From contig QQUF01000044.1 of assembly GCA_008501735.1 (NCBI GenBank), positions 62,001 to 126,000 on the forward strand: DNA of 64,000 nt. Reading direction: 5' to 3'. Of this stretch, positions 40,061 through 49,054 are shown piece by piece. Position 1 is the first letter of the stretch, and each line of letters opens with the position of its first letter. Source of the stretch: Calditrichota bacterium. GTDB taxonomy: Bacteria; CLD3. Both the position numbers and the translations under genes were made by a program. A model generated the notes under the pieces. It did not search any database. It saw only the letters and a list, made by a program, of their open reading frames with translations, and had not been told where the DNA came from.

Positions 40061-43000
40061 TAGTTCTTGGATTTTTACTTGAAACTCTGACCTTGGCGTT
40101 TTTGAATTCAATTCTTTTAAAACTTCCAAAGCCTTTTTCTTACTATCTTCATTTATTTCACCTAAATCCATTCCCATTTTTACAATTTCGTAGAGTAAAG
40201 TTCCTAAAAGTTCTTTACTCGGAGCTTTTTCCGTCAATTTTTCTAAATCATTTATTACTTCTTTAGAAGGATTCTCTACGAAATTAATTTTTGATTTAAA
40301 AATTTCGGCTTTAAACTGAAACTCAGGATTTTTTAATAAGGTTACATTTTTTTCTAACTTTGTGTAAGAGTTCTTTGCTTCCTCTAAATTTTTCATTTCC
40401 AAATGAAGTTTAGTAAGCTCTAATGCAAAAACTACTAAGTAGTATTTTAAACCTATCTCTTCACAGATTGAAACTGAGCTTTCGTACATTTTAACAGCTT
40501 TATCAAACTTCTTTAGCTTCTTAAAAACATTTCCAAGGTTCCCGTAAGTATTTGCAGTTCCTGCTTTATCCCCAAGTTCAACAAAGATTTCCAAACAATG
40601 CAAGAATTCATCAGACGCTTTTTCAAAGTCGCCAATATCAAAATGTAAATTCCCAATGTTTCCAATTGCATAAACTGTGCTTAATTTGTCCCCAAGTTCT
40701 TCTGAAAGTTTACGTTTTTGCATAACACATTGCATTGCTTTTTGCGATTCACCCATTTTGGTGTAAACCATTCCAATACTTCCGATTGCAAGTGAAAGAC
40801 CTTTTTTATCGCCTAATTTTTTGAACATTTCATAAGATTTTTGATACGCTTTCATTGCATTCTCAACACTATTTGCAAACCAAAACATATTTCCAAGTGA
40901 AGAATAACATTTGGAAACTTTGTTCTCATCTTTCTCTTTTATCGCAAATTCTAATGCTTTTTTGAGGTTTACTTCCGCAGATTTCAAATCACCTTTTTTG
41001 TTTAAAATATCTCCGTAATTAGAGTAAACCATCGAAAGTCTGCTTACATCATTAATTTCTGTAGCTATTTTCTGGGATCTTTCAAGAGATTTTATTGCTT
41101 CGTCAAAGTCCCCTTTACGCCTCAAAATCACAGCAAGTAAATGGTAAGCGTGAGCTAAATATTTCTTCGCTAAATTTTCATCTTCAAGTTTTTCGGCAAC
41201 TTCTAAGATTTCGGTGATTTTTTCTTCTGCTTCAATCCACTTTCCAACAAACATCAAAGATTCACTTTGTCCCAACAAAATGTAAATTTTATCCTCGTTT
41301 GTTTTTGCATCACCAATAATTTCATCATAAATTTTTAAGGCTTCTAAAGGCTCATAATTTCTTCGTAATTTGTCAGATGATTTTTTGCCGAATTCAAGTT
41401 TCTTTTCTGAGTTTTCTGTATTTTTGTAGTGATTATAAATTACGTGAATATTTTCAGGAAAATCTTCTTCCAAAATTTCTGCAATAATTCTATGTAAAAT
41501 ATTTCGATTAAACATTAACAAAGTTGAGTAAGCGACACTTTGAGTGAGAAGTTGTTTGAAGAAAAAATTTTCTTCAACTTCATTTTCGTTTTGAGAAATC
41601 CACTCTTTAGTTTTCAAACTTTTTAGAGAATTTTCAAATTCACCTTTTTCTTCAAATCTTTCAATAACTTTGCTAAGAATGACTTTTGAAAATGTTGTTC
41701 CAATTACACTCGCTTTTTGTAAAACAAGTTTTTCATCTTTGTTTAATTTATCCATTCTTGCAAGCAAAAGGCTATTCACACTTAAAGGAATAAAATCATC
41801 AGTATTTTCAGACTTTAGAAAATTTTTGTCTTCTTTTAATTTATCCTTTAAAAATGCTGTCCATTCTTCGAGATAAAATGGGTTTCCCTCTGACTTTTTA
41901 ACTAAAGTATTCAAAAAGTTATCTGGAATTTTTATGCCGTTTAGCTTGTCCGAAAGTAAGGTTTTTGCTTCTTTAGAATTTAACTGTGAAAGATGGATTT
42001 CTGTAAAATCTAACTCTGATTCTACAACTCTTAAACTTGTGTATTCTGAACGATAAAGTAGCACAAAAAATATTTGATGAGGTGTTTCGTTATTTCTTTC
42101 AGTATCAACATTCAAAGTCTTCAACAAAAATTCAAAACAGTGTTGAGAAGAATTGTCCGTAAAATGCAAATCATCAAGAATCAGAATTAATGGCAACCCA
42201 AAAGAATTCGCTCTTTCTGCAACTGCCTCGATGAAAAATCGCATAGAAAATTCTATTTTTTCACGAAGTAAATCAGGTGAAAGTTCTTGTGCTTTCAAGG
42301 CTTCACTTTTAATTTCCATCAAGAATGCGAAAACAGGCTTTGAATCTATAAAATTTTGTTTTTGAGCTTCATTTTTGATAAAGTTTGAAAGTTCCAAAAG
42401 TCCGTCATTGAGTTTTTGTAGTTTTGAGGATTCTTCCTCAAAGTCAGAGATGTCAAAATATTTTTTAAGAATACTAATCCAAAGCCCATAAGGAATCTTT
42501 ATGTAAGGGTGTGGTTGTGCATTTAAAGAAATCTTAGTTTCATTTACTTCTTCGAAAATATTTTTCAAAAATTCAAAAGTAATTCTTGTCTTTCCCATTC
42601 CACCATTAGCTTTTACACCAATACCAATTGGCTTTCGACTTTCCTTTTGATTTACTCTGCTCTTTGCTAATTCAAATTTTTCAATAAAAATTTGACGTTC
42701 TGCTTCTCTTCCGATGTAACTAGTTCTATTTTTTGTAACTATACGTTCCCAACGTTTGCCAAAAGTCTTTTTCAGACCTTGAACTAAATAAGAAGAAATT
42801 GGTTTAGTTTTACCTTTGACTTCTAAATTGTCATAAAATTCAAAATCAAATTCTGTTTCAGCAATTCTCATTGTTTCTTCTGGTAGCATAATTCTTCCTA
42901 CAGGCGAATTTGATTCCATTCTTGAAGCAAGATTCACCGCATCTCCGTAAACTGTAAAATCGCCTTCTCTACCCATTCCGACTTTTCCTGTTGTAACTAA

Positions 43001-43441
43001 ACCAGTATTAATTCCAATTCTCAAATTCAGCTCTACATCTTTTAGCTCAGGATTTTTTTGCAAAAGTAGATTGACGTGCTTAAGTTTTTCTTGCATTTCG
43101 ATTGCAGCACGAATTGCTCTTTCCGTATCTCCTTCACTGGCACTTTTTGCACCAAAAAGTGCCATAATGCAATCACCTTCATATTTATCAACGTAACCAG
43201 AATATTTTTGGATTGAGACTGTAAAGACTTTCAAAGTTTTGTCTAAAATCATATAAACTTTTTCGGAGTCTAATTTCTCGCTTAAAGCTGTAAATCCTTT
43301 AATATCAGCAAAAAGGACGCTAACAACACGTCTTTCGCCTTCTTTAAGTTTTTCAGTTTTGATTTCTGGCTTATCTAAAGTCTCAACCAATTTATCAAAG
43401 TCAGATGATAAAAGGTCGTCCCAATTGTCATTTTCAAACAT
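40052..43441 (-). CDS. Class III adenylate/guanylate cyclase with AAA-type ATPase and TPR repeats
   Basis: 'GERRVVSVLFADIKGFTALSEKLDSEKVYMILDKTLKVFTVSIQKYSGYVDKYEGDCIMALFGA'; 'LILILDDLHFTDNSSQHCFEFLLKTL'; about 10 C-terminal TPR units. Confidence 0.92.
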   Translation of the reverse strand: MFENDNWDDLLSSDFDKLVETLDKPEIKTEKLKEGERRVVSVLFADIKGFTALSEKLDSEKVYMILDKTLKVFTVSIQKYSGYVDKYEGDCIMALFGAKSASEGDTERAIRAAIEMQEKLKHVNLLLQKNPELKDVELNLRIGINTGLVTTGKVGMGREGDFTVYGDAVNLASRMESNSPVGRIMLPEETMRIAETEFDFEFYDNLEVKGKTKPISSYLVQGLKKTFGKRWERIVTKNRTSYIGREAERQIFIEKFELAKSRVNQKESRKPIGIGVKANGGMGKTRITFEFLKNIFEEVNETKISLNAQPHPYIKIPYGLWISILKKYFDISDFEEESSKLQKLNDGLLELSNFIKNEAQKQNFIDSKPVFAFLMEIKSEALKAQELSPDLLREKIEFSMRFFIEAVAERANSFGLPLILILDDLHFTDNSSQHCFEFLLKTLNVDTERNNETPHQIFFVLLYRSEYTSLRVVESELDFTEIHLSQLNSKEAKTLLSDKLNGIKIPDNFLNTLVKKSEGNPFYLEEWTAFLKDKLKEDKNFLKSENTDDFIPLSVNSLLLARMDKLNKDEKLVLQKASVIGTTFSKVILSKVIERFEEKGEFENSLKSLKTKEWISQNENEVEENFFFKQLLTQSVAYSTLLMFNRNILHRIIAEILEEDFPENIHVIYNHYKNTENSEKKLEFGKKSSDKLRRNYEPLEALKIYDEIIGDAKTNEDKIYILLGQSESLMFVGKWIEAEEKITEILEVAEKLEDENLAKKYLAHAYHLLAVILRRKGDFDEAIKSLERSQKIATEINDVSRLSMVYSNYGDILNKKGDLKSAEVNLKKALEFAIKEKDENKVSKCYSSLGNMFWFANSVENAMKAYQKSYEMFKKLGDKKGLSLAIGSIGMVYTKMGESQKAMQCVMQKRKLSEELGDKLSTVYAIGNIGNLHFDIGDFEKASDEFLHCLEIFVELGDKAGTANTYGNLGNVFKKLKKFDKAVKMYESSVSICEEIGLKYYLVVFALELTKLHLEMKNLEEAKNSYTKLEKNVTLLKNPEFQFKAEIFKSKINFVENPSKEVINDLEKLTEKAPSKELLGTLLYEIVKMGMDLGEINEDSKKKALEVLKELNSKTPRSEFQVKIQELEN

Positions 43442-43558
43442 AAAATAGAATCTCAGTAAAAAGTTAAGCTGAAAAATAAAAAATTAATCTTCATAAAAGA
43501 GTACTAAATGTTTTAATGCATTTTTTATCTCGTTTTACCAAAAAAACTTGCAACAAAA

Positions 43559-43575
43559 TGCAACTTCGAGTTGCA
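43559..43575. promoter_or_regulatory. Inverted repeat TGCAACT-TCG-AGTTGCA (operator or attenuator candidate)
   Basis: Perfect 7-bp arms, preceded by another ttgcaac copy, between divergent cyclase and cytochrome genes. Confidence 0.4.
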
Positions 43576-43644
43576 ATTTTTATTCTATAGAATTAGAAAT
43601 TAGGCAAATAAATCATTTAAATGGCTTGATAGGTTACTTTACAA

Positions 43645-43660
43645 TTGGCACTCTGTTTGT
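43645..43660 (+). promoter_or_regulatory. Possible sigma-54-type promoter
   Basis: ttggcactctgtttgt: perfect TTGGCAC -24 element, 10 nt between GG and the -12 dinucleotide, but -12 is TTTGT rather than TTGC. Confidence 0.3.
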
Positions 43661-43708
43661 CTAAGTAATTAGTAAAACTTGATAACTAATTTTTTAGAGG
43701 TAAGTAAA

Positions 43709-44065
43709 ATGTCAATTTCAAAATTATTCACAATTAGTTTGGCAACAATTTTAGCATTTGGAGCATTTGATTCTTCTTTTGCAAAAGACAACGCCAAAAA
43801 AGGAAAATTCCTTTACAAAAAAAATTGTCGGGTAGCTTGTCACACAGGTGAGACAAAAGGTGTTAAAGAACTAAACCCAACTTCTAAAACTCAAAAGCAA
43901 TGGGAAAGATATTTCATAGAAGAAAACTCAAAACTTTTGGAAGAACACCCAAAAGGTGAACTCGACGAAGTTTTAGAAAAGTTCGAAGGACAAGATTACA
44001 AAGATGTTTTGAAATATTTAAAAGACCACGCTGCTGACTCTGACCAACCACAAACTTGTGGTTAA
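43709..44065 (+). CDS. Periplasmic monoheme cytochrome c-like protein with CxxxCH motif
   Basis: ATG at 43709 after agagg; signal peptide; 'KKGKFLYKKNCRVACHTGETKGVKELNPTSKTQKQWERYF'. Confidence 0.78.
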   Translation: MSISKLFTISLATILAFGAFDSSFAKDNAKKGKFLYKKNCRVACHTGETKGVKELNPTSKTQKQWERYFIEENSKLLEEHPKGELDEVLEKFEGQDYKDVLKYLKDHAADSDQPQTCG

Positions 44066-44114
44066 AACTTAGACTTTTAATCAATTTTTAAAGATAAATT
44101 AATAGGTAAATAAA

Positions 44115-45899
44115 ATGAAATTCTACAAATTATTAAATGGCTTCATCGCTTCACTACTAATTGTTTCAGTGGTTTTTGCAGGTGATAAAAAGATGGAAGA
44201 AGACATAGATGAGCTCGAAGACAGAGTTTCTAAAGTCGAAATTAAAGCCGCTAAAGATAAAGTAAATTTCGATATAGATTTCAGAACTCGTTACGATTAC
44301 ATAGATTACCAAGATATGAGCAGTCTTCCTCAATGGGCTTCAACAATGATGACACTTTGGTCATTTAACCGACTCGTTACTCCTGGAACTCAAGCAATGG
44401 GAGCTTTGAATGACGGCGATTTGATTTTTAATCCACAATTTATGGGAGCTTACCAAAATATTTTAGGCGGAATGTTTCAGCCAATGGCTGAAGCTGGTTT
44501 TATAAATCCTGACCCAAACGGAACCCCGCTCTACCAAATTGCAATGAATGATTTGGGAGTTCCTTACTTCACAAATGTAATGACAGGAAGCGACATTGCA
44601 AAATATCAAGCATTATTTCAAGGTGTAACTCCTGAAAAATATGACAAAACCAACAAAGCACTTTGGACAAACAGATTAAGACTTGGCTTTGACTCAGAAT
44701 TTGACAAACACTTACGTTTTGCAGGTAGATTAAGTATGTACAAAGCTTGGGGAGATGCAACAGGTTTCAGATGGTTTAATGGACAGATGAGTTCAATGAA
44801 TATGGACGGAAATGATGCCTCAATCCCAACAGATGATAAAGTAAGAATCGACAGAGCATATTTTGTTTACCAAAACAACGTTTTAGATACCGATTATCAC
44901 TGGCATTTCTCATTTGGTAGAAGACCTGCAACAAGCGGACAGCCTAATCAACACAGAGAAAATTGGAAAAATGCAGCAGGTTCTCCGCTCGTTCACATTA
45001 TTAATTGGCAATTCGATGGTGCTTCACTCGGAATCAATTTTGGCGAAGATTTTATTTTACCAAATCACGCTTTCAAACTTTGTTACGGAAAAGGCTACGA
45101 AGGAGGTTGGGGAAATTCAGCTTCTTACTCATCTGCCGAAACAAAAGATGTTGATATGATGGGATTTATTTGGCAATTATACAATGACGATACATTCAAT
45201 TTTGTAACAAATTATGCTTATGGAGCTGGAATCACAGACGGATTTGCAGGAACTGTAATCACTCCTTTTACAATCAACGGAATTGATATTAATGGCGACG
45301 GAGGTTACGACGAATATTACTTTACAGCTAACGACGGTGGTTACGTTTCAAGATTTGAAGCTCGTTCTGTAATCGGTGATATGCATCTCGGAACAGCTCT
45401 TCTCTCTTATGAAGGAGAAAGATTTAACGCATTTGTTTCTTACGCATTTTCAAAAACAATCGCTGACGGAAGGTCTCAAAATCCAATGATGCAATTTATG
45501 GGAACTGACGGATTTTTGAACTCTTACGGAAATCAAGAAGACAGAACAGGAAATTCACTTTACGCAGGAGTTATCGGAAAATTCGGAAACCACAGAGTTG
45601 GATTTGAATACAATCAAGGTTCAAAATATTGGTTTAACTTTGGTGGTGCAGAAGATTCCCCGATTGCAAGTAAGTTAGCTGTTCGTGGAAAAGTTTATGA
45701 AGCTTATTGGCACATTCCACTTCATACTGACAGATTCTTTATGACACTTGCTGGAACTCTTTACGATTACGATTACACTAATTCAGGAAACCCAATGGGA
45801 GAACCTGTGAAAATCTCTGAACTCAATGGTTTAGACTCACTAATGCCTGTAGTTGATAAAGTTAAAAACTTTAGTGTAGCTTTTAATTATCGATATTGA
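44115..45899 (+). CDS. DUF3373-like outer-membrane porin-type protein
   Basis: Signal peptide, coiled-coil 'MEEDIDELEDRVSKVEIKAAKDKVNFDIDFRTRYDYIDY', alternating beta-strand pattern, terminal aromatic 'NFSVAFNYRY'. Confidence 0.75.
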   Translation: MKFYKLLNGFIASLLIVSVVFAGDKKMEEDIDELEDRVSKVEIKAAKDKVNFDIDFRTRYDYIDYQDMSSLPQWASTMMTLWSFNRLVTPGTQAMGALNDGDLIFNPQFMGAYQNILGGMFQPMAEAGFINPDPNGTPLYQIAMNDLGVPYFTNVMTGSDIAKYQALFQGVTPEKYDKTNKALWTNRLRLGFDSEFDKHLRFAGRLSMYKAWGDATGFRWFNGQMSSMNMDGNDASIPTDDKVRIDRAYFVYQNNVLDTDYHWHFSFGRRPATSGQPNQHRENWKNAAGSPLVHIINWQFDGASLGINFGEDFILPNHAFKLCYGKGYEGGWGNSASYSSAETKDVDMMGFIWQLYNDDTFNFVTNYAYGAGITDGFAGTVITPFTINGIDINGDGGYDEYYFTANDGGYVSRFEARSVIGDMHLGTALLSYEGERFNAFVSYAFSKTIADGRSQNPMMQFMGTDGFLNSYGNQEDRTGNSLYAGVIGKFGNHRVGFEYNQGSKYWFNFGGAEDSPIASKLAVRGKVYEAYWHIPLHTDRFFMTLAGTLYDYDYTNSGNPMGEPVKISELNGLDSLMPVVDKVKNFSVAFNYRY

Positions 45900-46035
45900 T
45901 TAATTCTTCCCTTACTACCTTTCATTTGATTAATCAAAAAAGGCAGATTCAATTTTGGGTCTGTCTTTTTTTATGTTTTTGGTTTTACAAGTTTCATTAG
46001 TTAATTTTGCACTTCTTAAAAATGAAAGAATTTAG

Positions 46036-46413
46036 ATGTCAAAATTTGTAACTGTTCAAACCAAAATTCAAGAACAGGAATTCCTGCAAGAAGCCTTAAA
46101 AGAATTAGGTTGCACTCTTAAAAATGAAAAAAGAATAAAAGTTTTCCTTAAAGAACAAGACTGTGATTTTAGTGTAAAAACTCGTGACGGATTACGTTTT
46201 GGAATGAAACAAAGTGAAAGTGGCAACTTTGATTTTGTTGGTGACAGTATGATTTTGAATCCGCTTTTCAAAGACTACGATTTCAAAAACAGATTAACTC
46301 AAAAATATGCTTACCTAAAAGTAATGTCTCAAGCAAAAAAGGCTGGTTTTAAGTTAGTCAAAGAAACAAACACAAAAGACAATTCTATCAAATTAGTTTT
46401 AAGAAAGTGGTAA
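46036..46413 (+). CDS. Ycf35/DUF1257-like protein
   Basis: 'MSKFVTVQTKIQEQEFLQEALKELGCTL...FVGDSMILNPLFKDYDFKNRLTQKYAYLKVMSQAKKAGFKLVKE'. Confidence 0.7.
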   Translation: MSKFVTVQTKIQEQEFLQEALKELGCTLKNEKRIKVFLKEQDCDFSVKTRDGLRFGMKQSESGNFDFVGDSMILNPLFKDYDFKNRLTQKYAYLKVMSQAKKAGFKLVKETNTKDNSIKLVLRKW

Positions 46414-46417
46414 AGAG

Positions 46418-46612
46418 ATGAAGCAAGAAGTACATTTTACGATTAACGCTGAAGGTAAAATTGAATTTGAAATTAAAGGAATGAAAGGAAATTCTTGTGA
46501 AGACGTTGAAAAAATCTTTGACGAAATCGGACAAAAACTCTCATCAGAAAAAACCAAAGATTACTACTCAAAACCAGATTCTGCGTCCGTTAAACCTACC
46601 AACAGAATTTGA
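46418..46612 (+). CDS. DUF2997-like small protein
   Basis: 'MKQEVHFTINAEGKIEFEIKGMKGNSCEDVEKIFDEIGQ'; 4-bp gap after Ycf35-like gene. Confidence 0.7.
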   Translation: MKQEVHFTINAEGKIEFEIKGMKGNSCEDVEKIFDEIGQKLSSEKTKDYYSKPDSASVKPTNRI

Positions 46613-46706
46613 GATTCAAATTCGTGAAAATGGCGAAGTAATTTTTTGTGACTTGCCAATTGAATTTGAAAATTGTGCTAGTGAATTAGATAAATCTAAA
46701 ATTTAA
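46578..46706 (+). CDS. Candidate third small ORF overlapping DUF2997 in another frame
   Basis: 'LRPLNLPTEFEIQIRENGEVIFCDLPIEFENCASELDKSKI' has natural amino-acid composition; no ATG in this part (ATT/CTG at 46578/46581). Confidence 0.4.
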   Translation: MLRPLNLPTEFEIQIRENGEVIFCDLPIEFENCASELDKSKI

Positions 46707-49047
46707 AAACTCCAAATGAAACTTTTGCACTTTCAAAAGTCGGTTTGAGACCTTTGAAATCGTAATGCATTGAAAAATCTAACCTAAAGAACCCAGCTAA
46801 TTCCGCAAATGAAACACCAACTTCCTTGAAAACTCCATCTGTTTCAATTGAAGTATTAGGTAAACCTTTTCTTGGATTCTCAGTTATTAATTTCAGGATT
46901 TCTTTTTGTTCACTATCTCTTAATCTCGTGTAACCGAATCCTAAGAAAGTTCTAAATTCAAAAGAATGTTTTATCTTTTTCGGTAAAGGCAAAGTCCTAA
47001 AAATATCACCGCCAAAATTGTAAGTAAAAGTCGAAACTGACATCAAACTTCCAGTGAACTCCTTAAGTTCTGAGGAACGTAAAAAACCTAAACCTCCAAT
47101 GTCATATAACTTTTGTGGCGGAACAGTTCCGTCAGACTTTATGACACCGAATTTTGACTCAATTTCAAAAGTTTGGTTTACTTTTGTTGGTTGCCACCAA
47201 ATGAACTCTGTTGTGTATTTACTGTAAGAAAAATCACTGTTTAAAAAATCTGAATTTGTGTATTCCCACTCTCCTGAAAGTTGAATTCCAGCTTGCCTTA
47301 GCCTGTCAGTATCGCGATTTAAGTAAACTAATTTTGTTTTAAATCCTTTAAGATGACCTTCTCGAATTTCAGGATTTTGCCTTTCTTCAGCCTGTAAAAA
47401 TGGGCTAACGGCAAAGTAAACATTTTCACGAACACTTGTTTCTTTTTGTGAAAAATATTCCACTTCAATGTCTAATAAGTTGTAAAAATTCTTCTGAACT
47501 AAAAATTTAAAACCCCTTCCACGAAAGTAATCTCTTTTATCGTCCATAAACCACATTGTTTTCCAAGAATTCCTCAAAGTTCTTCTACGATTTGGGTCTT
47601 CCTCGTAAAGTAGTTTGTCGAAATAACTAAAGCCAACTGAAAATTTGTGCCAATCATTTAGCCATTTTCTTGTCTGAAATTCGTAACTAAAACTTTCATT
47701 TGAAATTCCATAGCCTAGATTAAGTTTACTTGAAAAATTATCTAAAGGTCTAAAAAGAAATCTCCAAGCAGAAGAAGGTTCTTCCAAAGGCAACCCATAA
47801 GCCTGAACTGCCATTCCTAATTTTACACCTTCAACTCGATTGTATTCAAGATAATCAGGTAAATTTCTTGATTTAAGTGGATTTGGGAATTTGATTCCAC
47901 TGTCTTGGATTTTTAGTTTTTGAAGTTGAAGAGGCAGAGTAAAGTCTTGAGTAATTTTTTCAGTTTCAACTTTGCCAGCCAAAGAATCAAAATCAGCTAC
48001 TCCTTGCTCAATAAATCCTTTTTTCACAATTCCTTTTGCGATGTTCAAACCTGTTTGTGCAAGTTCGACTCCTGCATCTCCAAGTCCTAAACGGATAACT
48101 TTTTTAGGAAATTCAAAGCTAAAACTTTCCCCCTTCTCAATAGGTTTCACAAATTCAAAATCATAAAGCCAAATTTGCTTTGTTGCTTTTATTGTGTAAG
48201 CAAAAAAAGGGATTGCGTGAAAAAGTGGAAATGAAATGTATGCGTCGAATTCTTGGAAACAAGGAATTGCAAAACCATTTTTATCTTCGTAACGAATTTC
48301 ACAAAAAACATTTTCGACAAATCTTGGCAAATTTACAGCTGAGTTACACTTAGCTTTTACAAGCCGAATTTGCATTTTTTCAATACTCCAAAAAGTCGTT
48401 CCGATTAAAAGCGGTTTATCTTCGTTGTTTGGTTTGAAAGAAATTTCATAAACCTTTTCACCATCAAGTTCTTTAATCCCCTCAAAATTGTAAGAATAAA
48501 AGTTGCTCTCTTTTGCAAAGAATGGTAATTTTATCGTACTTGCACCAATTTCAATTTCATCAGTATTTTCGGATTCCAAAATGTCAAGGTCAAGAAAAAG
48601 TGTTTTGGTCAAATGATTTTGTTCAGGAATTTCGCTTACAATTTTGCTCCGAATTTCGCCCGGACTTTTGATGTAGCCTCTTGAGTAGTATTCAAAAAGT
48701 TTTGCCATATTTTCATCAAAATCTAAGTCAAGAATTCTCTTCTTTTTCGTGTCTCCGTAAGCAAGTGTCCTTTTACGAAGCAGAGTTCGACTATCCCGTA
48801 GATTGAAAGAATAACTCTCAATTAAACGAATAAATTTTTCTGATGAGTCTTGCCTGTTAAAATTTGAGAGAATCCTCAATGAATGTGCTTCAAACGAATA
48901 AGGTGGAATATTTTTTTGTTGCCAATTCCAACTCGAATCAATCTTTGCTAAAATATTATTTAAATCTATATTGCTATTTTCTTCTGCAAAACAAATTAGA
49001 GAAGAAAATACTGTTACAATTAAAAATGTCAAAAATAGGCATTTCAT
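46696..49047 (-). CDS. Outer-membrane beta-barrel protein (DUF5686-like)
   Basis: 783 aa, signal peptide, N-terminal periplasmic domain, C-terminal beta-barrel pattern ending 'SAKVSFGVFKF'. Confidence 0.65.
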   Translation of the reverse strand: MKCLFLTFLIVTVFSSLICFAEENSNIDLNNILAKIDSSWNWQQKNIPPYSFEAHSLRILSNFNRQDSSEKFIRLIESYSFNLRDSRTLLRKRTLAYGDTKKKRILDLDFDENMAKLFEYYSRGYIKSPGEIRSKIVSEIPEQNHLTKTLFLDLDILESENTDEIEIGASTIKLPFFAKESNFYSYNFEGIKELDGEKVYEISFKPNNEDKPLLIGTTFWSIEKMQIRLVKAKCNSAVNLPRFVENVFCEIRYEDKNGFAIPCFQEFDAYISFPLFHAIPFFAYTIKATKQIWLYDFEFVKPIEKGESFSFEFPKKVIRLGLGDAGVELAQTGLNIAKGIVKKGFIEQGVADFDSLAGKVETEKITQDFTLPLQLQKLKIQDSGIKFPNPLKSRNLPDYLEYNRVEGVKLGMAVQAYGLPLEEPSSAWRFLFRPLDNFSSKLNLGYGISNESFSYEFQTRKWLNDWHKFSVGFSYFDKLLYEEDPNRRRTLRNSWKTMWFMDDKRDYFRGRGFKFLVQKNFYNLLDIEVEYFSQKETSVRENVYFAVSPFLQAEERQNPEIREGHLKGFKTKLVYLNRDTDRLRQAGIQLSGEWEYTNSDFLNSDFSYSKYTTEFIWWQPTKVNQTFEIESKFGVIKSDGTVPPQKLYDIGGLGFLRSSELKEFTGSLMSVSTFTYNFGGDIFRTLPLPKKIKHSFEFRTFLGFGYTRLRDSEQKEILKLITENPRKGLPNTSIETDGVFKEVGVSFAELAGFFRLDFSMHYDFKGLKPTFESAKVSFGVFKF

Positions 49048-49054
49048 TAGTATT

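Noticed and set aside
43645-43660. Firm sigma-54 promoter assignment
   Set aside because: The -12 element is TTTGT instead of TTGC; kept only as a low-confidence candidate.
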